19,796 nt of DNA, taken from positions 1 to 19,796 of the forward strand of contig OMRU01000001.1 in the NCBI GenBank assembly GCA_900313465.1, given 5' to 3'. The translations under genes and the position numbers were made by a program. The DNA comes from an uncultured Clostridia bacterium. Lineage in GTDB: Bacteria; Bacillota_I; Bacilli_A; RFN20; CAG-288. The notes under the pieces were generated by a model that made no database searches, had not been told where the DNA came from, and was given only the letters and a program-made list of their open reading frames with translations. This document shows, piece after piece, positions 14,788 through 19,796 of the stretch (position 1 is the stretch's first letter; each line of letters starts with the position of its first letter).

Positions 14788-16797
14788 ATGAAATGTTCCT
14801 GCTGTTCTACCAATCACGAATGTGAAAACGAATCGTGTTTGGATCATGAATTCGAAGAGGAAGAAAAAGAAGAAAGAAGAGAGAAAATCAGAAATATCGT
14901 TCTTCTGATCTGGGGAAGTGTCTGTCTTGTCACAGCCTTCATCCTACAGAAGATCGACACGAATTACTCAGACATCTCCTGGTCGCTATTTTCTGATAGT
15001 CACTTCTATTCTTCCTTATCCTTTATCGCCTTCATCTTATATACCATCGGTTATCTTCCACTCTTCATCACCATTGGAAAAGAAGCCATAGAAGAAATCA
15101 GAGAAGGAAATATCTTCAACGAAAACACCTTGATGCTTCTTGCTACTGCTGGCGCCTATGCCATCAACGAGCATCCTGAATCCCTCTTTGTCATCCTCTT
15201 CTCCATCGTGGGAGAAACTTTAGAAGACTACGCTACAAATAAATCCAGACGTTCTATCAAGAAACTTGTCAACAACATGCCTCTATACGCCCACTACATC
15301 AACAGCGACGGACAAGTCAGTGAGAAGAATCCTGAAGAATTAAAAGTCGGAGATCAAATTGAGATTCGACCTGGCGAAAAAGTTTCTGTTGATGGTGTCA
15401 TACTCAAAGGTAAATCAAGTCTCGACTTATCTTCGATCAATGGTGAATCCTTACCAAAGGATGTCAAAGAAGGAGATATCATCTATTCTGGTAGCATCAA
15501 CCTTTCTTCCTTGATCATCTTAGAAGTAAAGAAAGAATTCAAAGACTCCACGCTTTCCAAAATCATGGAATTAGTGGAAAACCAAGAAGAAAAGAAAGCC
15601 AAAGCCGAGAAGTTCATCACTCGCTTTGCTAAAATCTATACACCAATTGTCCTCCTGGTTGCTGTTGTCGTCTTCCTTCTTGGCTTTGGCTTAGCTGGTT
15701 TTAACTGGGCCGAAGGGGGAAGAGATGCTCTATATAAAGCCTTATCCATCTTATTGATTTCTTGTCCATGTGCTTTAGTCATCGCCGTTCCGATCACCTT
15801 CTTTGCCGGTATTGGTTCGGCATCAAAATACGGTATTCTCATCAAAGGTTCTGTCGCCTTAGAAAACTTATCCAAGACCTCCATCATCATGTTTGATAAG
15901 ACTGGTACTTTAACCAAAGGAAAATTCACTTTGGTCAACCATCCTGACAAGGAAGCTCATCGCCTTGCTGCATCCTTAGAAGCCAAATCTACTCATCCTC
16001 TTGCTAAAGCAATAGTAGAAACATATCAAGATGAGTTATATCCAGTAGAAGATTTAGAAAACAACCCAGGTTATGGTATTAAGGGTGTTATCAATCACGA
16101 GACTTATTTTATCGGTAGCAAAGCCTATTTGCTGAAGAATCATATCAACAATATCATCGAAGAGGAAACACCGTTCAAAGTTCTCTATCTTGCCAAAGAA
16201 AAAGAAGGTTTTATCGCCTCCTTTGTCGTCGCTGACGAAGTGAAAGATGAAGCTAAAAACGCAATTTATAGTCTCAAACAAGAAGGCTATAAGAAGACCA
16301 TCATGATCTCTGGCGACGACAAGAAAATCGCTACGAAAGTCGCTTCTGAAATCCATCTCGATGAAGCCTATGGAGAACTGCTTCCTGATGAAAAACTAGA
16401 AGCCGTCAAAAACGCCGCTACAGGCTCAGAAAGCGTCGCCTATGTTGGAGATGGCATCAACGATTCTCCATCCATCTTAGCAGCCGATTCTGGTATCGCT
16501 ATGGGCGGATTAGGTTCTGACGCCGCCATTGAAGCTAGCGACATCGTCATCATGGATGATGATTTACTTAAAGTAGCAGAGGCGAGACATCTTGCTAAAA
16601 AGACGATGAAGACAGCCACTGCTGTCATCATCACTTCTATCGCCTTGAAGGTCCTCTTCATGATCTTGGTTGTCACTGGACTGCTTGGTGAATTTGCTAT
16701 GATTGTCTCTGGTCTATCTGATACTGGTGTCATGATAATCTGCGTCTTACTAGCTCTTACCATGACATTCTATAAGCCGAAATATCTAAAACGCTAA
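14788..16797 (+). CDS. P1B-type heavy-metal ATPase, Zn/Cd/Pb class
   Basis: 669 aa from the chosen start. It exports soft divalent metals using ATP. The membrane metal site CPC is at residues 326-328, the phosphorylated Asp of DKTGT is D370, the P1B HP motif is at 403-404, and GDGIND is at 554-559. K621 and D645-T-G in the last membrane helices are the Zn2+/Cd2+/Pb2+ (P1B-2) signature seen in ZntA and CadA. There is no N-terminal GMTCxxC domain; instead the N-terminus has a Cys/His cluster (C3, C5, C6, H10, C12, C17, H20) followed by a Glu-rich run. A longer frame from ATG 14743 covers the promoter -10 and the operator, so the ATG at 14788, 7 nt after AAAGGAG, is preferred. Repression by the ArsR protein is inferred. 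It is functionally a zntA/cadA relative. Confidence 0.95.
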   Translation: MKCSCCSTNHECENESCLDHEFEEEEKEERREKIRNIVLLIWGSVCLVTAFILQKIDTNYSDISWSLFSDSHFYSSLSFIAFILYTIGYLPLFITIGKEAIEEIREGNIFNENTLMLLATAGAYAINEHPESLFVILFSIVGETLEDYATNKSRRSIKKLVNNMPLYAHYINSDGQVSEKNPEELKVGDQIEIRPGEKVSVDGVILKGKSSLDLSSINGESLPKDVKEGDIIYSGSINLSSLIILEVKKEFKDSTLSKIMELVENQEEKKAKAEKFITRFAKIYTPIVLLVAVVVFLLGFGLAGFNWAEGGRDALYKALSILLISCPCALVIAVPITFFAGIGSASKYGILIKGSVALENLSKTSIIMFDKTGTLTKGKFTLVNHPDKEAHRLAASLEAKSTHPLAKAIVETYQDELYPVEDLENNPGYGIKGVINHETYFIGSKAYLLKNHINNIIEEETPFKVLYLAKEKEGFIASFVVADEVKDEAKNAIYSLKQEGYKKTIMISGDDKKIATKVASEIHLDEAYGELLPDEKLEAVKNAATGSESVAYVGDGINDSPSILAADSGIAMGGLGSDAAIEASDIVIMDDDLLKVAEARHLAKKTMKTATAVIITSIALKVLFMILVVTGLLGEFAMIVSGLSDTGVMIICVLLALTMTFYKPKYLKR

Positions 16798-16801
16798 TAT
16801 C

Positions 16802-16838
16802 AAAGGGCTGTCTTGCCATATGGTGAGATAGCTCTTTT
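16802..16838 (+). terminator. Terminator of the ATPase gene
   Basis: Stem AAAGGGCTGTCT (16802-16813) with AGATAGCTCTTT (16826-16837), 12 pairs including two G-U. The inner TGCC/GGTG bases can extend the stem to a 4-nt loop. It ends in TTTT and lies 4 nt after the stop. Confidence 0.82.
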
Positions 16839-16858
16839 CATTGATACATGAATTTTGC

Positions 16859-16877
16859 CAACAAGCGTAGCTTGTTG
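16859..16877. other. Small perfect hairpin
   Basis: CAACAAGC-GTA-GCTTGTTG, 8-bp stem with a 3-nt loop, between the ATPase terminator and the small-RNA candidate. There is no U tract on either strand; function unknown. Confidence 0.4.
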
Positions 16878-16924
16878 AAAAACCTACCCCAGTTTGTTTT
16901 AGTTACTTTCCCAAAAAAATCTAC

Positions 16925-17015
16925 AAAAGCAAAGAGGGACCCGTAAGGGCCCCTCTTCGTGTATGTAAAGGAATGAATTTATTAGCAATCTCAGGTCATC
17001 AGTGTTACTGATGTT
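16925..17015 (-). ncRNA. Candidate small RNA of about 90 nt
   Basis: On the minus strand a promoter (TTGTTA, 17-bp spacer, TAGAAT) is followed by two hairpins and a terminator-like end. The 5' hairpin is CATCAGT-AAC-ACTGATG (17013-16997). A single-stranded linker contains TTCATTCCTTTACAT, which is complementary to a Shine-Dalgarno-like AAAGGA. The 3' hairpin, AAGAGGG...CCCTCTT (16957-16932), has a 3-bp inner stem and is followed by TTTGCTTTTG and, further on, TTTTTTT. No ORF, tRNA or known riboswitch fits. It may instead be a distal terminator of the arsR transcript. Confidence 0.45.
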
Positions 17016-17021
17016 ACATCT

Positions 17022-17050
17022 ATTCTACACCATTTTACTCAAAATAACAA
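17022..17050 (-). promoter_or_regulatory. Promoter of the small-RNA candidate
   Basis: Minus strand: TTGTTA (17050-17045), a 17-bp spacer, TAGAAT (17027-17022). Start site near 17015. The sequence is AT-rich, so a chance match is possible, but the spacing is ideal and a structured segment with a terminator-like end follows. Confidence 0.45.
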
Positions 17051-17108
17051 AATTTTAAGTTTTTTGGGTGCATATATTTTTATCACGTTGGCTTGTGAAA
17101 TGCAACCA

Positions 17109-17138
17109 AATCAGAATTTTTCTTGAAAAATTGTGATT
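17109..17138 (-). terminator. AT-rich hairpin after arsR
   Basis: AATCAGAATTTTTC (17109-17122) and GAAAAATTGTGATT (17125-17138) pair at 13 of 14 positions around TT. It lies 29 nt after the arsR stop. On the minus strand it is followed by TGGTTGC, so it is a weak terminator at best; it could also be a protein-binding palindrome. Confidence 0.4.
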
Positions 17139-17167
17139 CTAGATAAACCAGAACGGATATATCAGGG

Positions 17168-17545
17168 TTAGAATTTCTTTTGCTTGCGGTCTTTATAGAG
17201 ATCCACATCTTTTTCTGATGCGTGTTCTAAACCCGTCTCAAACAAGTCTTTGATGTGATTATCCGTCAAAGCATAAATGACAGACTTGCCATCGCGATAC
17301 GTTGTGACAATATCGTGCTTGCGAAGAATAGCAAGCTGATGAGAGATACGAGATTGAGACATACCAAGAATCTCAGCGATATCATTGACGCATAATTCGT
17401 GTCTGGTCAGAAGACTGATCAGAATCAAACGTGTCTTATCCGCAAAAAGGGAATAGAAATCCGTCAAAGTCTCATAAGACTTGTTGGACAGAAGTTCGTC
17501 TTCGATTTGTTGAATCTCATCAATTGATTTTTTGGTTTCACTCAT
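17168..17545 (-). CDS. ArsR/SmtB-family metal-sensing repressor, alpha5 Zn/Co type
   Basis: 125 aa from the chosen start. These winged-helix dimers leave DNA when metal binds. The recognition region is MSQSRISHQLAILRKHDIV, followed by the wing YRDGKSVIYAL. The alpha5 metal site D-x-H-x10-H-x2-E is complete (D95, H97, H108, E111), as in SmtB, CzrA and related Zn/Co sensors. The alpha3 site of CadC-type sensors (ELCVCD) is reduced to ELCVND, so Cd/Pb sensing there is unlikely. An in-frame ATG at 17566 gives 7 more residues, but it lies before the TATAAT at 17560-17555, so the ATG at 17545 is preferred, with an almost absent leader. It is convergent with the ATPase whose operator it likely binds. 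Confidence 0.9.
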   Translation of the reverse strand: MSETKKSIDEIQQIEDELLSNKSYETLTDFYSLFADKTRLILISLLTRHELCVNDIAEILGMSQSRISHQLAILRKHDIVTTYRDGKSVIYALTDNHIKDLFETGLEHASEKDVDLYKDRKQKKF

Positions 17546-17554
17546 AACGGGTAT

Positions 17555-17560
17555 ATTATA
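17555..17560 (-). promoter_or_regulatory. -10 box of arsR
   Basis: Perfect TATAAT on the minus strand ending 9 nt before the ATG at 17545. A GTGACA at a long 19-bp spacing could be the -35. GTGTC-7nt-GACAC (17579-17595) overlaps that -35 region and might be a regulatory site. No TGAA-n6-TTCA operator is present here, so classic autoregulation is not evident. Confidence 0.5.
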
Positions 17561-17706
17561 GCGCATTATCGTCTTCTAGTGTCACACTTAGACACATCAT
17601 ATAGAAACAACCAAGAGCAAAAAGAAAGCCTTAAAAGGTACGAAAATGGTTTCTTTTTAAATATATATTATTTATAATAATATAAGTTTAATTTACTACT
17701 ATATAT

Positions 17707-17713
17707 AGAGGAG
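17707..17713 (+). promoter_or_regulatory. Ribosome binding site of yaaA
   Basis: AGAGGAG, 6 nt before the ATG at 17720. The AT-rich stretch upstream (17655-17706) contains a TATAAT at 17672-17677 that may be the promoter -10, without a good -35. Confidence 0.55.
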
Positions 17714-17719
17714 TTTAAA

Positions 17720-17950
17720 ATGACAAGAAAAGGTTCATCAATCTACATCAAAGGTGAGTACATCACGCTTGGTCAGTTGCTCAAGTTTTTGGATTTGGTT
17801 CAAACTGGCGGTGAAGAAAAACTTTTCGTAGTCACTCACGACATCACGTTTAACGGAGAGCCTGAAGAAAGACGTGGTAAGAAACTCCGCTCCGGCGATA
17901 AAGTCAGTATCGACGGAGAACATTACGAGATATGTTCATCAGACGAATAG
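17720..17950 (+). CDS. yaaA: S4-domain RNA-binding protein, YaaA family
   Basis: 76 aa, the usual length for this small S4-like protein encoded just before recF in Bacillota. The S4 fold is seen in the order YITLGQLLKFLDLVQTGGE, then the later RRGKKLRSGDKVSIDGEHYE. It probably binds structured RNA; its exact role is not settled. Its 3' end overlaps the recF start by 19 nt, so translation is coupled. In many relatives dnaA and dnaN precede it, but here the upstream neighbour is the divergent arsR gene. Confidence 0.9.
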   Translation: MTRKGSSIYIKGEYITLGQLLKFLDLVQTGGEEKLFVVTHDITFNGEPEERRGKKLRSGDKVSIDGEHYEICSSDE

Positions 17951-18405
17951 TTCTCAATCATTTCCGTAACTATTCTCAGATCGATGTGAATTTCGGCCTC
18001 AATCGAATCTATATCACCGGCAATAACGGTATTGGAAAAACCAATATTCTCGAAGCGATATATTACCTGACTTTAGGCAGAAGCTTCCGCAAAGCTGATG
18101 ATAAGGCCTTGATTCAACATGGCTATGATGAGGCAAGCATCTATCTAGAATACTTCTCTGAAAAGGACAACAAGGATCATCATCTCTCCTGTGTGATCAA
18201 TTCCAGCTATAAAGTGTTTGCTGTCGATGATGAGAAAGTAAAATCTCTTTCTCAGATTCTTGGCAAACTGATTGCGGTCTATTATGAACCGAGTCTGGTG
18301 TTCTTCTTCAAAGATGAACCGGAACAAAGGCGCAAGCTATTAGATGAGGCTTGTTCGCAGCTCTCACCTCAATATCTCTTCGCCATCGGAAGACGAAGAA
18401 TTTAG
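17932..18405 (+). pseudogene. recF: RecF, truncated to the N-terminal part
   Basis: RecF is an SMC-like ATPase of about 360 aa that loads RecA at single-strand gaps. Only 157 aa are open here. The Walker A region TGNNGIGKTN starts near residue 30, and the family blocks GRSFRKADD and EQRRKLLDEACSQLSPQYLFAIG are intact. The next residues should continue as a long helix, but the frame ends at once in RRRI and a stop. The signature loop and Walker B in the missing C-terminal half are not found in any frame downstream. In the +1 frame an unrelated-looking tail (EEFSKWLVDRKVVSGG) reads on to 18462. The break is therefore a loss or replacement of sequence, not a single frameshift. RecF from this copy would not work. 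Confidence 0.88.
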
Positions 18406-18410
18406 TAAAT
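18370..18410. other. Probable junction between two DNA sources
   Basis: Left of this point genes favour ATC and GAA codons. Right of it (for example 18748-19338) Ile is mostly ATT/ATA and GAG is frequent. The recF homology ends here inside a conserved block. No transposase, integrase or clear att core is visible. Recombination, transfer or an assembly chimera can all explain it. Confidence 0.6.
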
Positions 18411-18452
18411 GGCTTGTGGATAGAAAAGTGGTTTCGGGGGGATTTGGAGAGA

Positions 18453-18558
18453 GTTCACTCTGAAAAGTGAGAAATCAATTCAGTGGAGTGAATTGCAAGG
18501 AAGAGCGTCTGGAAATAGTTCACTCTAAAAACAGATAATTTAGTCTAATGGAGTGAAT
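18453..18558. repeat. Two-copy imperfect repeat with inverted ends, 65-bp period
   Basis: Each 39-bp copy starts with TTCACTC and ends with GAGTGAA, its reverse complement, separated by exactly 25 nt. Copy 1 is 18454-18492 and copy 2 is 18519-18557. The 25-nt centres agree at roughly 15 positions. Copy 1 also holds CAATTCA-6nt-TGAATTG (18476-18495). It is too short and too few to be a CRISPR array. Confidence 0.65.
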
Positions 18559-18560
18559 AT

Positions 18561-18668
18561 ATGAAATATGTTGCGTCAGCAACGCAATTCCTCGACAAAT
18601 ATGTTACTATTGTTTCACTAGGATTCATAATTGCTATATTTCAACAGAGAGTGTATTTCAAGAAGTAA
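18561..18668 (+). CDS. Candidate 35-aa single-span membrane peptide
   Basis: The ATG at 18561 opens a 35-codon frame ending in TAA. GGAG lies 8 nt upstream, within the end of repeat copy 2. The peptide has one hydrophobic stretch at about residues 14-27 (YVTIVSLGFIIAIF), preceded by DK and followed by QQRVYFKK, so a positive C-terminal tail next to one membrane span is plausible. It could be a small membrane protein, a toxin-like peptide, or the remnant N-terminus of a larger transporter; I cannot tell which. Short open frames also occur by chance. Confidence 0.35.
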   Translation: MKYVASATQFLDKYVTIVSLGFIIAIFQQRVYFKK

Positions 18669-18704
18669 CTATTTGCTTGCTGCTCAATTCTTATTCTGTT
18701 GAAA
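18639..18704. other. Long-loop inverted repeat
   Basis: TTTCAACAGA (18639-18648) and TCTGTTGAAA (18695-18704) are perfect 10-bp arms with a 46-nt loop, spanning the end of the mini-ORF and the leader of the next gene. No U tract follows. Confidence 0.35.
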
Positions 18705-18747
18705 AAAATTATTGAGATGAAATTGAATTGCAAAGGAGAAAATTATA

Positions 18748-19338
18748 ATGAGTGCATTTTTAGGTCCAATTCACTACTGGTTATACAACAAAATTACATT
18801 ACAGGAGAGTCTCACAGCAGATATTATTAATTATGCAAATCAGGCAGGCTGGTCAGGGGATTTTGAACAGTACAGGAATGATGATAACAGAGATCTTGGT
18901 GAAATTATTGATGAGGGAAATATTCATGGCTGGTTACAGACAAGAATTCTTGATGCAGAGGGGAGATATGCCCATCTTCTCGCAGATATTTTACAAGAGA
19001 ACGCTGATAGAATACAGGAGTTGAAACACGTTGCCTATGACTTTGGTACGAAAAATCTCATTCAGTCAGAGGCAAATCCAACAGATATATATCAGAGATT
19101 TGAGGATATTCTGTTAAATGGTATGCCTTGTGACAGAATCAATCAGGTGACAGAACAGAGTCCTGAGTCTATCTCATGGGAGCAGGTTCAGGACATTCAT
19201 GCACAGAGTTTCGCAGATGCAGGACTCACAACAGAGAGCTATTACACACTCCGCTATGAGCTGATGAGAGGAATGACAAAGGCTACCAAATACAAAGTTC
19301 ACAGCAGTGGCATCAATCGTTATCAGATAGCTCTTTAA
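18748..19338 (+). CDS. Uncharacterised conserved protein
   Basis: 196 aa, soluble, with AAAGGAG 9 nt before the ATG. I cannot name a domain, but the opening SAFLGPIHYWLYNKI and the block DEGNIHGWLQTRI recall an uncharacterised protein found in strict anaerobes; that is memory, not a search. Visible traits are several His and Trp residues (H9, W11, W35), a GMPCDRIN segment with the only Cys, and a C-terminal YYTLRYELMRGMTK stretch. It appears complete. Codon use (ATT/ATA, GAG) differs from the genes left of 18,400. It converges with the Crp/Fnr-type gene, and the two 3' ends overlap by 26 bp. Confidence 0.8.
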   Translation: MSAFLGPIHYWLYNKITLQESLTADIINYANQAGWSGDFEQYRNDDNRDLGEIIDEGNIHGWLQTRILDAEGRYAHLLADILQENADRIQELKHVAYDFGTKNLIQSEANPTDIYQRFEDILLNGMPCDRINQVTEQSPESISWEQVQDIHAQSFADAGLTTESYYTLRYELMRGMTKATKYKVHSSGINRYQIAL

Positions 19339-19773
19339 TTACAAATGTGTTTCGATAATAATCAATAATCCCTTCCTTTTTCATGGCAGACAATTCACGG
19401 GACAGCGCACTTCGGTTCGCTCCGAGATAGTCTGCCATTGTATTTCTATCCAGAGAAATGGTAATATAAGAAGTATTCTGTTTTTGAACCTCCATAGAGA
19501 GATAAGATAAAATCTTTTCACGGAGGGTAGATTTGGAAGAAACTTCAATTTTTTCCATCAGACGAATGCTTTTTTGTCCTAAGAGATGAAACATATTTCT
19601 TGTCAGTTCTGAATGAAATGTGCAGTGATTTGGGCAGTTTGAAATAATATTTCTGGCAGCAAGAAACAGCACAGTAGTGTCAGATGCTGCCACAAAAGAA
19701 ACATAGGACTTTGTCTCATGCTGGACTGCAAAAATTTCTCCAAACGTTTTTCAATTTCATCAGAGCTCAACAT
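19313..19773 (-). pseudogene. Crp/Fnr-family regulator, frame-broken
   Basis: The C-terminal part is typical: the end of the effector barrel (FGEIFAVQHETKSY, then VSFVAASDTTVLFL), the NCPNHC segment, the dimer helix and a winged HTH (TMADYLGANRSALSRELSAM). This frame is open only back to 19750, where TGA precedes it. Upstream, an ATG at 19773 with AAGGA begins a plausible N-terminus (MLSSDEIEKRLEKF) in a different frame. About 60-70 residues of the usual N-terminal barrel (family length about 220-230) are missing. An internal deletion joining the two ends between about 19730 and 19753 is the simplest reading; sequence error is possible. It may have regulated the convergent neighbour, but that is only inferred. 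Confidence 0.75.
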
Positions 19774-19796
19774 AGAATCCTTAATATCATCAACAA

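Noticed and set aside
16970..17008. 12-codon plus-strand mini-ORF after AAAGG
   Set aside because: The ribosome binding site is only one base from the ATG and the frame lies within the hairpin region of the opposite-strand RNA candidate.
16925..17050. tracrRNA or known riboswitch
   Set aside because: No cas gene or CRISPR repeat in the window for an anti-repeat to match, and no TPP, SAM, preQ1, Mn or T-box core sequence could be recognised.
18355..18465. Simple frameshift in recF
   Set aside because: None of the three frames after the break continues RecF-like sequence, so restoring the frame would not rebuild the protein.
18453..18558. CRISPR array
   Set aside because: Only two copies, diverged centres and no cas genes; the conserved parts are only the 7-bp ends.
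19313..19693. Intact 126-aa regulator starting at the ATG at 19693
   Set aside because: The same frame continues upstream with conserved Crp/Fnr barrel residues to 19750, so that ATG is internal, and no ribosome binding site precedes it.

Overview
The left 18.4 kb reads as chromosomal core DNA of an anaerobic low-GC Gram-positive bacterium (Bacillota). The grounds are a homodimer-type pyruvate:ferredoxin oxidoreductase, an L13-S9 operon with a structured leader, a class II LysRS, a YaaA-RecF pair, strong AAGGAG-type ribosome binding sites and rho-independent hairpins. Ile codons are mostly ATC and Glu codons mostly GAA. An Erysipelotrichia-like host is my impression only. TGA acts as a stop.

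Layout, left to right. (1) A minus-strand block: an incomplete DUF3137-like membrane protein running off the left edge, tldE/pmbA and tldD (1-nt overlap), and lysS with its own promoter and terminator. (2) A CDF metal transporter (minus) with Mn-type metal ligands, divergent from two unrecognised acidic genes (plus). (3) An FGGY sugar kinase (minus), divergent from rplM-rpsI (plus), with a palindromic operator candidate between them. (4) nifJ/PFOR (minus), divergent from a Zn/Cd-type P1B ATPase (plus) that carries an SmtB-like operator over its predicted transcription start. The ATPase converges on an ArsR/SmtB repressor gene (minus), and the gap between the two holds a candidate small RNA. 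(5) yaaA-recF (plus), with recF cut off after about 155 codons.

Between about 18,370 and 18,410 the character of the DNA changes. RecF stops abruptly, codon usage shifts to ATT/ATA and GAG, and the remaining 1.4 kb holds a two-copy repeat with inverted ends, a 35-codon membrane mini-ORF, an uncharacterised conserved protein and a frame-broken Crp/Fnr regulator. This looks like DNA from another lineage, joined by transfer, recombination or misassembly.

The clearest functional theme is metal homeostasis: a Zn/Co-sensing ArsR, a matching ATPase operator, and a CDF exporter predicted to prefer Mn. Three genes without Shine-Dalgarno sequences (positions 772, 6658 and 17545) each have a perfect TATAAT exactly 9 nt before the ATG, which suggests leaderless transcripts. 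No CRISPR array, tRNA, rRNA, transposase or complete mobile element was found.
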